Assembly: GCF_040760005.1 (NCBI RefSeq)
Contig: NZ_CP099760.1
Span: 3,281,501 to 3,345,500, forward strand
DNA: 64,000 bases
Direction: 5' to 3'
DNA from: Pseudomonas sp. stari2
Lineage (GTDB): Bacteria; Pseudomonadota; Gammaproteobacteria; Pseudomonadales; Pseudomonadaceae
The notes below the pieces were generated by a model. That model worked only from the letters and a program-made list of their open reading frames with translations, was not told the DNA's origin and did no database searches. Within the stretch, counting starts at the first letter, position 1, and the number at the start of each line of letters is the position of its first letter. Position numbers and translations under genes: made by a program. This document shows positions 10,397-20,611 of the stretch, piece by piece.

Positions 10397-11455
10397 TCAG
10401 GATGCCTCGAAAACGTGGGCGGCCCCGAGTATCGACAGTTGCACCGCGCTGCCCGCCGGTGGCGCGTGCATTCCGGTACTGCGCACCAGTAGCGAACGGC
10501 CGGCTTCTTCATTGATGCTGGCGCGCAGTTCAACCGTCAGGGTGCAGGTATTGCCACCGAAGTCGCGTTCGGTGACGACAGCATTGCAGCCCCGTTGATC
10601 GGCAGGCGCATCGGACAGCTGAAGCTGTTCCGGGCGCAGCATGATCTGCGCCGGCCCGGAGAAACCGTTGCTGTTCACCGCGATCCGTCCAAGATCGCAA
10701 TGGGCCCAGCCGGCCGCGATTCGCGCCGGCATGACCACCGCTTCGCCGAGAAAACGTGCGGTCTGCTCGTCGTCCGGATAACGGTAGAGGTCCATCGGAT
10801 GCCCCGATTGCACGAGTCGTCCGTCACGCATGACCGCCAGTTGATCGGCAAACGACAGCGCTTCGCTTTGGTCGTGGGTGACCAGAATTGTGGTCACGCC
10901 GGCCTCTTCGAGCAGGCGGGCGACCATTTTGCGCATGGCGCCGCGCAGGCCGGTGTCGAGGGCGGAAAAGGGTTCATCCAGCAGCATCAGGCGTGGTTGT
11001 TGGGCCAGTGCCCGGGCGAGCGACACCCGTTGCTGCTGGCCGCCGGACAATTCATGAGGCCAGCGTGCGGCCATGCTGGCGTTCAGGGCCACGCTGTCCA
11101 TCAACGCCTGAATGCGTTCAGTTCGAGCGCTGCCGGTTTCGCTCAGTCCGAAACCGATGTTGTCCGCCACGGTCATGTGTGGAAATAGCGCGCCATCCTG
11201 CGGAACATAGCCGATCTGCCGCTGGTAGGCGGGCACGGCGTGGGTGCTGTCGACCAGCGTCTGGCCGTTGAGCATCAGGCTGCCGGCGTCGGGAAACTCG
11301 AATCCGGCGATCATCCGCAGTAGCGTGGTCTTGCCGGAGCCAGACGGGCCGACGATCACGGTGCGACTGCCGGTCGGGACGGACAGGTTGATGGTGTCCA
11401 GCGCGGTTTGCGCGCCGAAGGATTTGCTGAGATTGATGATGTCGAGAGCGTTCAT
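10397..11455 (-). CDS. fbpC: Fe(III) ABC transporter ATP-binding protein
   Basis: A 352-residue ABC ATPase of the FbpC/AfuC-PotA type. Walker [10 protein letters not shown] (about residues 38-46), signature [16 protein letters not shown], Walker [13 protein letters not shown] and the switch histidine in VTHDQ are all present. The C-terminal 110 residues form a TOBE-like regulatory domain. The start overlaps the permease stop by four bases. Its end is seven bases from the convergent recombinase gene, with no terminator visible between them. Confidence 0.9.
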   Translation of the reverse strand: MNALDIINLSKSFGAQTALDTINLSVPTGSRTVIVGPSGSGKTTLLRMIAGFEFPDAGSLMLNGQTLVDSTHAVPAYQRQIGYVPQDGALFPHMTVADNIGFGLSETGSARTERIQALMDSVALNASMAARWPHELSGGQQQRVSLARALAQQPRLMLLDEPFSALDTGLRGAMRKMVARLLEEAGVTTILVTHDQSEALSFADQLAVMRDGRLVQSGHPMDLYRYPDDEQTARFLGEAVVMPARIAAGWAHCDLGRIAVNSNGFSGPAQIMLRPEQLQLSDAPADQRGCNAVVTERDFGGNTCTLTVELRASINEEAGRSLLVRSTGMHAPPAGSAVQLSILGAAHVFEAS

Positions 11456-13050
11456 CGGCCGGCACTGCGCCTGGATTGGTGATAGAGGATGGCCGTGAGC
11501 GGCAGCGAAAGCACTACCATCAACAGCGCGTAAGGCGCTGCGGCGGCGTAGTCGATTTCGCTGGTCATGGCCCAGAAACCGGTGGCCAGGGTGCGCGTGC
11601 CGTTGGGCGCGAGCAACAGGGTTGCGGTCAATTCATTGGTGATCGCCAGGAACACCAACGCGGCACCTGCCGCTGCACCCGGCGCGGCCAGGCGCAGAGT
11701 GATCAGCCACAAGGCGCGCAGGGGTGAACGGCCGAGGCTTTGCGCGATATTTTCCAGTTCCACCGGCGCCTGGGCGAAACCGGCACGCAGGCTGACCAGC
11801 GCCCGCGGCAGGAACATCAAAAGGTACGCCAGCAGAACGGTGATGGTGGTCTGATAGATCGGACGGGCGAAGTGGATCGTTACGGTGACCAGCGCCAGTG
11901 CCACGACAATCCCCGGCAGCGAGCTGGTGATGTAGTTGCAGCCTTCCAGCACACGTTGCAGCTTGCCGGGGGCGCGAATCGACAGCCAGGCAATCGGAAT
12001 CGCCGCCAGACTGGTCAACACTGCACCGGCCACGCCGAACGACAGGGTCTGAAGCAACGCTGGCAACAACTCTTCGCCTTGCCAGACTTCCGCGCCGCCG
12101 GCGATCAGCCATTTGCCTAGAGTCAGCATCGGGACGCCGAGAGCCAGCAGGCAGGTCAGAACTTGCAGGCACAGGCCCAGCGCGGCGGTGCCACGTTTGA
12201 GGCGCACGGTCCGCTGTTCGCGGGCGCTGCCGGAACCGACCCGGGCATAACGCGCGTGGCCACGAGCGGCGGATTCCACGGTCAGCATCGCCAGACAGCA
12301 CAGCGCCAGAACACTGGCGAGCATGTTGGCTGCCGGGCCATTAAAGGTGGATTTGAACTGATCGAAAATGGCCGTGGTAAAGGTGTCGAAGCGGATCATC
12401 GCGTACAGGCCATATTCGGCCAGCAAGTGCAGGCCCACCAACAGCGCACCGCCACAGATCGCCAGGCGCAATTGCGGCAAGACTACCCGGAAGAACACGG
12501 CCCACGGTTTCAGTCCGAGGGATTCGGCCACGTCTTCAATTGCCGGGTCGAGGCGACGTAACGTCGCCGCAATCGGCAAATAAAGAAACGGAAAGTAAGC
12601 GATCACAGACACCAACACACCGGCCGGCAGTCCATTGATCGACGGAACCAGACTGACCCATGCATAGCTGTGCACGAACGCAGGCACGGCCAGCGGTGCA
12701 ACCGCAAGCACTGACCACAATCTCCGGCCGGGCAGGTCGGTGCGTTCGGTCAGCCAAGCGAGGGTCATGCCAAGCACAATGCAGATTGGCAGGGTGATCA
12801 ATACCAGCAATACGGTGTTGATCAGCAGTTCGGCCACCCGAGGGCGGAAGATCAAGGCTTCGATGGTCGCCCAACCGGTGTACCACGACACGCCGATGAC
12901 AAAGCCGATCGGCAGTAACGACAGCAGTGATACACCGATCGCTAGCACGACCACCCAAGGGCTCCCGCGCCCATTGAGGGCGCGGGGTCTGCGTGAAAGG
13001 TTGGCGGAGGGCGCCGCAGCGATCCCCGCCGGCAGAGTTTCTGGCATCAA
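11452..13050 (-). CDS. fbpB: Fe(III) ABC transporter permease (fused two-domain type)
   Basis: A 532-residue inner-membrane permease with about twelve hydrophobic segments and two binding-protein-dependent transport domains, as in FbpB/SfuB. EAA-loop-like segments occur in each half ([20 protein letters not shown] near 170, and [20 protein letters not shown] near 440) and should contact FbpC. It begins exactly where the fbpA stop ends, with no spacer, so the three genes form one operon. Confidence 0.9.
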   Translation of the reverse strand: MMPETLPAGIAAAPSANLSRRPRALNGRGSPWVVVLAIGVSLLSLLPIGFVIGVSWYTGWATIEALIFRPRVAELLINTVLLVLITLPICIVLGMTLAWLTERTDLPGRRLWSVLAVAPLAVPAFVHSYAWVSLVPSINGLPAGVLVSVIAYFPFLYLPIAATLRRLDPAIEDVAESLGLKPWAVFFRVVLPQLRLAICGGALLVGLHLLAEYGLYAMIRFDTFTTAIFDQFKSTFNGPAANMLASVLALCCLAMLTVESAARGHARYARVGSGSAREQRTVRLKRGTAALGLCLQVLTCLLALGVPMLTLGKWLIAGGAEVWQGEELLPALLQTLSFGVAGAVLTSLAAIPIAWLSIRAPGKLQRVLEGCNYITSSLPGIVVALALVTVTIHFARPIYQTTITVLLAYLLMFLPRALVSLRAGFAQAPVELENIAQSLGRSPLRALWLITLRLAAPGAAAGAALVFLAITNELTATLLLAPNGTRTLATGFWAMTSEIDYAAAAPYALLMVVLSLPLTAILYHQSRRSAGR

Positions 13051-14064
13051 TTAAAGCAGTCCCGCCTGAGTCATCAGTTCAACGGCTTTCTTGCTGTCGA
13101 GCTTCGATGCGTCGACTTTTGGCGCGTCCAGATCCTTCAACGGCACCAGTTTCGGGTTGGAAGCCGAGTCCTTGCCCACGGCGTACTCAAAGGAGTTGCC
13201 GGTGCGCAGCACTTCCTGGCCTTGTTTGCCGGTGATGTACTGGAGGAATTTCTGTGCTTCTTCCTGGTGTTTGCTGGACTTCAGCACGCCACCACCGGAG
13301 ATGCTCACGAACGCGCCCGGATCCTGATGCTTGAAGTAGTGCAGGGCGGTGTTCTTGCTGTTTTCGCCGGTCTTGGACTGATCGACGAAGTAGTAATAGT
13401 GATAGATCACGCCGCTGTCGATCTGCCCGGCATTGACCGCTTTGAGCACGGAGCTGTTGCCACGGTAGGCGGTGAAGTTGGCTTTCATGCCCTTGAGCCA
13501 CTCAAGGGTGGCAGCTTCGCCTTTCTGTTCCAGTACGGCGGCGACGATGGCCTGGAAGTCCGCACCGGCAGGGGATGCGGCCCAGCGGCCTTTCCAGGCT
13601 GGGGAGGCGAGGTCCGTCAGGGATTTTGGCAGGTCTTTTTCCGCCAGTTTAGCCGGGTTGTAGACGAATACGGTGGAGCGAGCGGCGATGCCGACCCATT
13701 GGCCGTGCGCCGGACGATAGGCTGCGCCCACTTGTTCAAGGGTCGCCGGAGCGACTGGGGCGAACAGCTTGGCATTGTCCACCAGCACCATGGCCGGGGA
13801 GTTTTCCGTCAGGAACACGTCGGCCGGAGAGGAAGCACCTTCCTGCACGATCTGGTTGCCCATTTCAGTGTCGTCGCCGTTACGGATCGTGACCGGGATC
13901 CCGGTTTCTTCGGTGAAGCCGGCGACCCACGCCTTGGTCAGGGTTTCATGCTGGGCGTTGTAGACCACGATACCAACCGAGTCGGCGGCAAACACCTGGC
14001 CGGCAGCGAGCAGCGCCGTCGCCAGAGCAGCGTGCTTCAGAAAGGACGGGATGGATGAACTCAT
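13051..14064 (-). CDS. fbpA: Periplasmic Fe(III)-binding protein
   Basis: A 337-residue class of iron-binding protein with an N-terminal signal peptide (cleavage likely after AAGQVFA, residue 26). The mature part begins with the SVGIVVYNAQHE strand. The tyrosine cluster in GVIYHYYYF is the expected ferric-ion-binding hinge segment. It would capture Fe(III) in the periplasm for FbpB/FbpC. First gene of a three-gene operon preceded by a probable Fur box, so induction under iron limitation is likely. A related metal or phosphonate ligand is less likely. Confidence 0.9.
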   Translation of the reverse strand: MSSSIPSFLKHAALATALLAAGQVFAADSVGIVVYNAQHETLTKAWVAGFTEETGIPVTIRNGDDTEMGNQIVQEGASSPADVFLTENSPAMVLVDNAKLFAPVAPATLEQVGAAYRPAHGQWVGIAARSTVFVYNPAKLAEKDLPKSLTDLASPAWKGRWAASPAGADFQAIVAAVLEQKGEAATLEWLKGMKANFTAYRGNSSVLKAVNAGQIDSGVIYHYYYFVDQSKTGENSKNTALHYFKHQDPGAFVSISGGGVLKSSKHQEEAQKFLQYITGKQGQEVLRTGNSFEYAVGKDSASNPKLVPLKDLDAPKVDASKLDSKKAVELMTQAGLL

Positions 14065-14117
14065 GACGGGGCAGCTCCTGTTTTTTAGACGTTATGGGCA
14101 ACAGATCGCAGGGTTTT

Positions 14118-14136
14118 CAATGCGAATGATTTGCAT
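14118..14136 (-). promoter_or_regulatory. Probable Fur box upstream of fbpABC
   Basis: The sequence around 14122-14136 (GCGAATGATTTGCAT) matches 11 of 15 positions of the Fur consensus GATAATGATTATCAT and is itself an imperfect palindrome. It lies 54-72 bases before the fbpA start, where repression would block the promoter. By-eye match only. Confidence 0.6.
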
Positions 14137-14238
14137 ATGTTGGCTGGCTGGCAATGTAGAGAGGCAAATGAGAAAAAAACGTCAAACAAACCGTTAATAC
14201 ATGTCATTGTCATTCAGGTTAGCAGTCACTTGGCGGGG

Positions 14239-14258
14239 ACGCCGGGCGAACCCGGCGT
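14239..14258 (-). terminator. Hairpin just after the GT39 gene
   Basis: A perfect 8-bp stem ACGCCGGG/CCCGGCGT closes a four-base loop that reads TTCG on the minus strand. It begins six bases after the stop of the gene ending at 14265. It has no U-run, so it may act as a transcript-end stabiliser as much as a terminator. Confidence 0.5.
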
Positions 14259-14264
14259 TGTCTT

Positions 14265-15794
14265 TCAGGAGCCTTGGGGCAGGTAGGCGACGCTTTGATC
14301 CTCGCGGCCATGGAACACTTGTTCGCCGCGGGTCGGGGTGGTCGTGATGACTTGATGGTCTTGACCGAGCCTGGAGAGCGGCACGGGATCGCCGGTGCGG
14401 TACTGGGCGACGAAGATCGTACGCTTCGGATCCCAGTGCTTGCCGCTGGTGCGTTCCAGCCATTCGAACATCGCGGCAGCATCGCCGTCGCGAGGGAAAT
14501 CACGGGTTTCCGGCACGTAGTAGAACGGTTCGCCGCCGGTCTGCAGGTACATCGGGACCTTGTTGTCCACCTCGACCATGACGAAGTGCCATTGACTCAA
14601 CGGCGCGCGCTGGCTGGCTTGCAGGCGCACAGTCTCGCCGAAGCGGATCGCGCCGCCACCGCTGTTGGTCCAGGGATAGAGCACGCCGAGAATCCCCAGC
14701 AGCAAGACCGTGGTCACGGCAAAACCGATTTTCAGGCCGCGCCCGCCAAACGGACTCTCGGCATTGCGCGCAGCCATGCGCCGGGTGATCCACCAGGCCC
14801 CGAGCAGTTGCGCGAACGGCACCAGTGGCAGCACGTAGTAACTGCGTCGGCTGCCGCTGGCGGTGAAGAACAGCATCAACAACCCGAGGCCCTGGATCAG
14901 CCAGCGGGTGTCCGGTTCGATGTGTTTCCAGTTTCGCGCGGCAACCCACAAGGCGATGATCCAGCACGGCGCCCAGGGCAGGGTGTAGACCGGCAGGTAC
15001 AACAAATAGGTGTAGATCGGGCCGATGTTGTCGAACGGCTGGAAAAACCGCACGACGTTTTCCCGCAACACCAGTCCCAGCCCGCTTTCCCCGTAGTTCG
15101 GCGCGCCGTAGAGGTGGGACAGCAGGAACGGCGTCATGTAGAACGCGCCGGCAATCACCAGCGCCGCGAGCAGGCGCAGATTCAGATGACGTTTCCAGCG
15201 GCTTTCATTCAGCAGGTGCGGCAGCAGCACCAGCCCGGGCAGGATGAAGCCGATCAGGCCTTTGAACAACGAGGTCAGGGACAGCAGAACGCAGAACACC
15301 AGATAGCGCGAAAACCGCGTGTCGTCCGGCCCGCGCCAGTACCACCAGACCGCTGCCAGCACGCCGCAGACCGTCAGGATGTCGGCCGTGGCGACCCGCG
15401 CCCAGAACACGAAATAGAAGGTGGTCGCCAGCATCCAGCCGGCGATCAGCCCCGTGCCTTTGCGAAACAACTGCTCGCCCAGCAGATACACCAGCCAGAC
15501 ACTGAGCCACGCGGACACCACCGAAGACAGGCGCAGCGACCAGTGATCCAGACTGCCGGTCAACCAGGCGGTCGCGGTGATCAGCCAGTACGACAAAAGC
15601 GGCTTGTCGTAGTAGGGATCACCCTTGAGGTACGGGTCGAAGTAATCGCCGCTTTGCATCATCTGCAACGCGATGTTGGCCCAGCGGGTTTCCGCGCCCC
15701 ACAATTCGCGGCTGCCCAGCCCGAGCAGCAACATCAGGGCGCTGGCCGCCAGCAGGAGCAGCAGGGCGCCCCGGTCGTTATTGCGCAAGGTCAT
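14265..15794 (-). CDS. GT39/ArnT-family membrane glycosyltransferase
   Basis: A 509-residue polytopic protein. After the first helix it has the family motif [16 protein letters not shown] (about residues 33-48), then [11 protein letters not shown], matching the acidic motif and KP loop of GT39/83 enzymes. Roughly eleven further hydrophobic segments and a C-terminal soluble part follow. The ATG at 15792-15794 overlaps the stop of the upstream arnT copy in an ATGA junction, so a longer frame is rejected. It probably transfers a sugar from a polyprenyl phosphate to lipid A, LPS or another periplasmic acceptor. Pairing with ArnT suggests the lipid A/LPS core, which is inference. Confidence 0.85.
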   Translation of the reverse strand: MTLRNNDRGALLLLLAASALMLLLGLGSRELWGAETRWANIALQMMQSGDYFDPYLKGDPYYDKPLLSYWLITATAWLTGSLDHWSLRLSSVVSAWLSVWLVYLLGEQLFRKGTGLIAGWMLATTFYFVFWARVATADILTVCGVLAAVWWYWRGPDDTRFSRYLVFCVLLSLTSLFKGLIGFILPGLVLLPHLLNESRWKRHLNLRLLAALVIAGAFYMTPFLLSHLYGAPNYGESGLGLVLRENVVRFFQPFDNIGPIYTYLLYLPVYTLPWAPCWIIALWVAARNWKHIEPDTRWLIQGLGLLMLFFTASGSRRSYYVLPLVPFAQLLGAWWITRRMAARNAESPFGGRGLKIGFAVTTVLLLGILGVLYPWTNSGGGAIRFGETVRLQASQRAPLSQWHFVMVEVDNKVPMYLQTGGEPFYYVPETRDFPRDGDAAAMFEWLERTSGKHWDPKRTIFVAQYRTGDPVPLSRLGQDHQVITTTPTRGEQVFHGREDQSVAYLPQGS

Positions 15795-17503
15795 GGCTGG
15801 CGCTGCGGGAAGATGAAGATCTGCAGATTGCCGCGACGATAATGCTTGCCATCTACCGGCAGCAATTCGACTTCCTGCTCTTCCTGCGTACTGTTGACCC
15901 GCAAGACCACACCGACCGCGCCTTTCTTCCGCGCTTCGGTCATCCACTGGCCGACGCCGTCCATAGTGACTTTACGTGCTTCCATGGCCGGGTCTTCGAG
16001 GCCGTACTTCAGTTCACCGATGGTGTTGAACAGATCCACTTGCGGGCGCTTCAAGCGCCACGCCAGTGCCGAGGCTGCGCCGAGGTCGTTGCTCAGCAGC
16101 GAAGCGGTTTCACTCAATTCCTGTTGATGTTCGGCAATGAACTGGTCGGGCATCTTGCTGTTGACGATCTGCCCCGGCATGGCCGCCGGCAGCAACGCCA
16201 CGAGCAGGCCGATACCCAGCGCCGGCATGGCCCACAGCGTCAGCGGACGCAGCACTTGCAAGGCGTTGGCGATGATCCAGCCCACCAGCACGATATAGGC
16301 CAGCGACAGGTTGAACATCTCTGTGTTTTCGTAGATCTCCTTGGTTGCCTGCAGATAAAGCAGCGCCACCAGCGCCGCAGTAGCGATGACGGTGTTGATC
16401 ACGCCGTTCAGGCGCAGGACACGGCCACTGTTCTGATCCAGCCAGTTGACCACGGTCTGCCCCATCAACAGGGCGATTGGCAGCAGGCACGGCATGATGT
16501 AGGTCGGCAGCTTGCCGCTGCTCAGGCTGAAAAAGGCCAGTGGCAGCAGGAACCACAACGCAAGGTAGGCGGTTTTAGGATCACGCTTTTCACGCCAGGT
16601 GCGCAGGAGCGTCGAAGGCAGCAGCACAGCCCACGGCAGGGTGGAGGCAAACAGCAACGGCAGGTAGAACCACCATGGGCGAGCATGTTGCGCGGCATCG
16701 CCGGCGGCAAAACGACGGATGTGTTCGTGCCAAAAGAAGAACCGCCAGAAATCGGGTTCCCGGTAATGAACAGCCAACACCCACGGCAGGCTGATCAGCA
16801 CACAAACCACCACGGCAACCAGTCCGTAACGCACCAGTTCGCCGAAACGGCGTTGCCAGATCATGTAGGGCAGGGCGATCAGCACCGGCAACAATAACGC
16901 CAGGAATCCTTTGGTCATCAGGCCCATGCCGCACGCGACACCGAGCAGCGCCCAGCCTCCCAGACGGGTGCGAGGGGTCTGGCTGTCGATGGCAAACCAC
17001 ACGGCGACCATGCTCAGGTTGACCCACAAGGTGAACTGCGGATCGAGGTTGGCGTAGCCGGCCTGGCCGGCAATCAGCCCAAAGCTCATATAAAGCAGGG
17101 CGCTGGCGACGCTGATGCGCGGGTTGTTCCACAGCCGGCGGGCTATCAGGTACGTCAGCCAGACGCTGACACCGGTACTCAGGGCTGAAGCGATACGCAC
17201 GCCGAACAGGTTTTCACCGAAGATCGCCTGGCCGATCGCAATCATCCAGTAACCGGCGATCGGTTTTTCGAAATAGCGGATCCCCATGAAATGCGGCGCG
17301 ACCCAGTTGCCGCTGAGCAGCATTTCCTGGCTGATCTGGCCGTAGCGGGTTTCATCGGGGATCCACAGACCGTGAGTCATCAACGGCAACAGGTAAAACA
17401 CGACGAAAGCCAGAATCAGGCCGGGGATGGCCAAGCGTTCGAAAGTCGTGGTGGGGGAGGAATGACGGGCAGCGTGTCGCAGCGGGTTGTTTTCAGACGT
17501 CAT
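15791..17503 (-). CDS. arnT: Second ArnT-type lipid A aminoarabinose transferase
   Basis: A 570-residue GT83 enzyme very similar along its length to the arnT at 2389-4038. Both have [38 protein letters not shown] blocks and nearly the same HEHIRRFA and KTPDQF/KMPDQF-like segments. It has an extra N-terminal extension of about 20 residues. It should use undecaprenyl-phosphate-Ara4N from the arn operon about 7 kb away, or a related aminosugar. It lies between a histidine phosphatase and another GT39 enzyme, outside any arn operon. Separate control would let the cell change lipid A decoration independently. Confidence 0.9.
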   Translation of the reverse strand: MTSENNPLRHAARHSSPTTTFERLAIPGLILAFVVFYLLPLMTHGLWIPDETRYGQISQEMLLSGNWVAPHFMGIRYFEKPIAGYWMIAIGQAIFGENLFGVRIASALSTGVSVWLTYLIARRLWNNPRISVASALLYMSFGLIAGQAGYANLDPQFTLWVNLSMVAVWFAIDSQTPRTRLGGWALLGVACGMGLMTKGFLALLLPVLIALPYMIWQRRFGELVRYGLVAVVVCVLISLPWVLAVHYREPDFWRFFFWHEHIRRFAAGDAAQHARPWWFYLPLLFASTLPWAVLLPSTLLRTWREKRDPKTAYLALWFLLPLAFFSLSSGKLPTYIMPCLLPIALLMGQTVVNWLDQNSGRVLRLNGVINTVIATAALVALLYLQATKEIYENTEMFNLSLAYIVLVGWIIANALQVLRPLTLWAMPALGIGLLVALLPAAMPGQIVNSKMPDQFIAEHQQELSETASLLSNDLGAASALAWRLKRPQVDLFNTIGELKYGLEDPAMEARKVTMDGVGQWMTEARKKGAVGVVLRVNSTQEEQEVELLPVDGKHYRRGNLQIFIFPQRQP

Positions 17504-17663
17504 GACAAAGCCTTGGTGCCAAACGAAGTTCTTGTGTCGATGGCCTGCCCGGCGTGTTCCTGAGCGGGCGGATCATCGTGTTGAATGAATGCAGGTGTGC
17601 GATCGGGGGACGGGCGTTTCCTGTATCCAGAGAGCTGCCGTACCTCCAGGCCGGAGTTCTCGC

Positions 17664-17739
17664 ACTATAGCCAAGCTTAAAAAAAACCGTTGTCCAGTAA
17701 ATCGGGGGGCAGATACATCTTTCATTACAAATTAATGAA
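17664..17739 (-). promoter_or_regulatory. Putative promoter/operator region of the second arnT
   Basis: Two elements lie between the phosphatase and arnT copy 2. A perfect inverted repeat TTCATTA-CAAAT-TAATGAA occupies 17721-17739. A TATAGT -10-like hexamer (minus strand) lies at 17664-17669. The repeat sits about 50 bases upstream of that hexamer, a position suitable for an activator. No clear -35 is seen at standard spacing. The regulator is unknown. Confidence 0.4.
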
Positions 17740-17795
17740 CCCCGTCCCTGGTTAGTTAAAAAGTGCAAACTTGCCGGTCCGCCCCAACTAAAGCA

Positions 17796-18449
17796 TTAAT
17801 GACTATTGAGTTGTGACCATGCATCGGCATTCATGATGCCCAACACTTTAAGTTGGCCCTTGTCATCGATGCGTGCAAACAGGGTACTGCCATATTCGGC
17901 GGCGACCGCGTGAGGAAAACCGGTCTGCTTTTCGAAATCACTGATGCATCCGCTGTGGGTGACCAGCACCAGATTTCGCTTGGCAACCTTGTGCGCCACC
18001 ACGTCGTTGCGCAGAGAAGAACCGCAGGATTCGAGCCAGGTCTGGGTCGTGGCGTCCTGACCGAACATGGCGCGCGCGGTCTGCACGGTACGGGTCAACG
18101 GGCTGGTGAACACCTGCGCCTGCTTCATGCCCAGCCCCACGAAGCCTTTGCCTACAAGCGCTGCAGAGTCGTTGCCGGCCTGGGTGATGCCGTCGGCCGG
18201 GCCCAGGCAGAGGTTGACGGAGCGGTCGCAACGTTCGGCATGACGCACCAGCGCTACTACTTCACCAGCCTGCCAGGCCTGGGTCCAGTCAGCCCGGGCG
18301 GCCTTGCCGGCATGGCCCAGATCAACGGGCGAGCGGGTCACCCAGACGAAGCCGCTGACCAGCCCGATAGCGACCACTACACCGATGCCGGTCAACAGTT
18401 TTCCAAGTCGCAAAGTACGGCGTTGTTTAAATGTCGCTGTTAATTGCAT
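17796..18449 (-). CDS. Membrane-anchored histidine phosphatase family protein (Ais/PmrG-like)
   Basis: A 217-residue protein with one N-terminal membrane anchor (about residues 17-37) and a periplasmic phosphoglycerate-mutase-fold domain. The catalytic RHAE motif is at 69-72 (VALVRHAERCD) and the second histidine lies in LVLVTHSGC; a SPLTRTVQTA segment supplies a phosphate-binding arginine. In enterobacteria the family member Ais/PmrG next to arn removes a phosphate from LPS core heptose. Position near arnT copy 2 suggests a similar role. Start: ATG 18447-18449, with GGAG six bases before it. A longer frame to 18509 lacks such a site. Confidence 0.75.
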   Translation of the reverse strand: MQLTATFKQRRTLRLGKLLTGIGVVVAIGLVSGFVWVTRSPVDLGHAGKAARADWTQAWQAGEVVALVRHAERCDRSVNLCLGPADGITQAGNDSAALVGKGFVGLGMKQAQVFTSPLTRTVQTARAMFGQDATTQTWLESCGSSLRNDVVAHKVAKRNLVLVTHSGCISDFEKQTGFPHAVAAEYGSTLFARIDDKGQLKVLGIMNADAWSQLNSH

Positions 18450-18775
18450 CTGTCGCTCCACGGCATGCCCCTTGACGTCGCAGGCGAGTTGGGCCGGCGA
18501 TTTAACCAACTTTTATAGTTATGTACTTGAATAATGGCTGAACATTACGTTCGTGCACGTCGGGGGGCGGTGAAGAACATGTGAAAATTTCGCGAGAGTC
18601 GATAAAGCACAACTAATCCAGTGTTTGATAACCAGACTCAAATACCCTTTTTTTTGGGGTCAGTCTTAACAAATGTTTATGTTTGCGGTGAAGCTGCGCA
18701 GGTTCGGTCAATATCGCGGTGCTCGCCTGTTTTTGACCGTGAAGTCTGAATTCAGCAGTGGAGTCCTTGACCCGA
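18450..18775. other. Divergent promoter region between the phosphatase and sensor kinase genes
   Basis: A 326-base AT-richer gap with no coding potential of its own. A short dyad, TTAACA-AA-TGTTTA (one mismatch), lies near 18667-18680 and a CCC-T8-GGG run near 18646-18659. Neither is assigned a function. Confidence 0.4.
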
Positions 18776-20086
18776 ATGGATCTCAAGCAAAGCCTGACGA
18801 AACGGATCGTCATCGTGTTCGCTTTGATGAGCGCTCTCGTCGCCGGGGTGTTTGCGCTGGGCATCGTTGCCGCTGTGCATGTGGTCGAACACAAACTGGC
18901 CACCAGCACCCTGAGTGGCGGTCTGCATCGCTTGCTGGCGATGGATGACATCAATCGCTGGAGTCATCAGCCGGAAAAGAGTGAACTGTTTTTCTTTGAA
19001 GGCGGGCCCGGGCCCATGGCACTGATTCCGTCACTGGCTGCGCTGTCACCCGGCTTCCAGGAAATCATGTTCAACGGCGACGATTTTTTTGCGATGGTCG
19101 AGGTGGTCGGCGGGCGCAAATACGTGCTGCTGCGTGATCAGGAAAGCCTTGAGCAACGCGAGCGGTTGCTGTTCATCGTGGTCACGGTCGGTTTTCTCCT
19201 GAGCATCCTGCTGGCGATCATGCTTGGCCGATTGCTGGCTCGACGGGTAATGGCACCGGTTATTCGACTGGCACGCCAGGTTCGCCACCGCGATCAACTG
19301 TTGGTGCTGGCGCCCCCGCTGCACCCGGATTATGCGGCGGATGAAGTGGGGGAGCTGGCGTTGTCGTTCGATCAGACGCTGGGTCGTTTGCGCGAAACCC
19401 TGAGCCGCGAAAAACTGTTCACCAGCGATGTCAGCCATGAACTGCGCACGCCGTTGATGGTGCTGGGCGGCGCCTGCGAATTGTTGCTCGCCAATCCGTC
19501 GCTGGATCCCCGTTCGACCGCACAGGTCAATCGCATCGCCCGGGCCAGCCATGAGATGCGCCAACTGGTGGATACCTTCTTGATGCTGGCTCGCGCAGAG
19601 GATGATGTCGGAAATGATATTTGCGTCACGCTCAAGGAAGTCGCTGATGCACAGTGCGAGATCTGGGGCCGGCTGATTCGTGAAAAGGGACTGGAGTTTT
19701 TCTACGAGGTGGAGCAGCCCTGTATGGAGCGTTTCAACCTGACGTTCCTGCAATCGGTGATGGGTAACCTGCTGCGCAATGCCTGGCATTACACCGATCA
19801 AGGGTTCGTCCGGCTGACCCTGACAGGCAACGGTTTTGTGGTGGAAGACAGCGGCATCGGCATTCCGGAGGAACAACGTCAGGCGGTGTTCCAGCCGTTC
19901 GTGCGCGGCGATGAGGGCCGTGGTGAAGGCCTTGGCCTGGGGTTGTCGCTGGTGCAGCGGATCTGCAAGCGCCAGCACTGGCGGGTGCAATTGAGCAGCG
20001 GCCAGTCCAGCGGCAGCCGCTTCAGCGTTGAATTGAAACCGGCGACTCAGGACGGCGGGCAGCTGCGCGCATTGCCGGCGGCCTGA
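18776..20086 (+). CDS. Orphan two-component sensor histidine kinase
   Basis: A 436-residue inner-membrane kinase (start ATG 18776; GTG 18758 or TTG 18767 are possible). Helix 1 spans about 8-35 and helix 2 about 130-155, with a periplasmic sensor region of about 95 residues between them rich in acidic and glycine residues. The HAMP-like linker precedes the H-box FTSDVSHELRTPL with phosphoacceptor His221. The N (NLLRNAWHYTD), G1 (VEDSGIGIP) and G2 (GEGLGLGLSLV) boxes are intact. No response regulator is adjacent, so its partner is encoded elsewhere. Its location between LPS-modification genes and pqiBC suggests an envelope signal, by inference. The 3' end overlaps pqiC on the other strand by 40 bases. 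Confidence 0.85.
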   Translation: MDLKQSLTKRIVIVFALMSALVAGVFALGIVAAVHVVEHKLATSTLSGGLHRLLAMDDINRWSHQPEKSELFFFEGGPGPMALIPSLAALSPGFQEIMFNGDDFFAMVEVVGGRKYVLLRDQESLEQRERLLFIVVTVGFLLSILLAIMLGRLLARRVMAPVIRLARQVRHRDQLLVLAPPLHPDYAADEVGELALSFDQTLGRLRETLSREKLFTSDVSHELRTPLMVLGGACELLLANPSLDPRSTAQVNRIARASHEMRQLVDTFLMLARAEDDVGNDICVTLKEVADAQCEIWGRLIREKGLEFFYEVEQPCMERFNLTFLQSVMGNLLRNAWHYTDQGFVRLTLTGNGFVVEDSGIGIPEEQRQAVFQPFVRGDEGRGEGLGLGLSLVQRICKRQHWRVQLSSGQSSGSRFSVELKPATQDGGQLRALPAA

Positions 20087-20595
20087 TGGATCAGCGCCGC
20101 GAGACGTTTGACGTTGTTCTGCTGAGCGTTCACCAAATCGTCGATGCTCGATCCGGATGGCGTCTGCAGAATCGAGCGGCAGGTGAGCAGACCGCTATCG
20201 CCCGCATCCGCCGGACGCAGGCGCCATTTCACGTCCATCAATCCGTATTGCCCGGGAACCGAATCAAAACGCTGCACATCGATGCGCACCGATGTTTTGC
20301 GCGGGACTCCAGCGTTGCTCAACTGATCCACCAGTGCGCTGCGCAGCTCATCGCTGAGGCTGGCAGCCCACCACTGGGTTTCCAGAATCGCCAGGCCGCT
20401 GTTGCCCTGGCGGATGACGATTTGCGGGCGGTCGACCTGGGGCGGCACGCTGATGCTTTCAATCGCGATGTCCTGTCCGGATCGGCCAGGCATCGGCTGT
20501 GCCGGGGTCAAGGTGTGGAAGCTGATCGGGTCGCTGCGACAGGCACCCAGCAACAGGCATGCGGCGAGCACGGTGAACTTCAGCGGTAAGGCCAT
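20047..20595 (-). CDS. pqiC: Outer-membrane lipoprotein PqiC
   Basis: A 182-residue protein with a lipobox LLLGAC (Cys19) and the PqiC/YmbA (DUF330/ABC-type auxiliary) fold, including RPQIVIRQG and WWAASLSDEL. PqiC is thought to sit at the outer membrane and receive the PqiB tunnel in a lipid-transport bridge that protects membrane integrity. It follows pqiB by 16 bases in the same operon. Its final 40 bases overlap the end of the convergent sensor kinase gene. Confidence 0.88.
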   Translation of the reverse strand: MALPLKFTVLAACLLLGACRSDPISFHTLTPAQPMPGRSGQDIAIESISVPPQVDRPQIVIRQGNSGLAILETQWWAASLSDELRSALVDQLSNAGVPRKTSVRIDVQRFDSVPGQYGLMDVKWRLRPADAGDSGLLTCRSILQTPSGSSIDDLVNAQQNNVKRLAALIHQAAGNARSCPPS

Positions 20596-20611
20596 GGCAA
20601 AGCTCCTGTGC

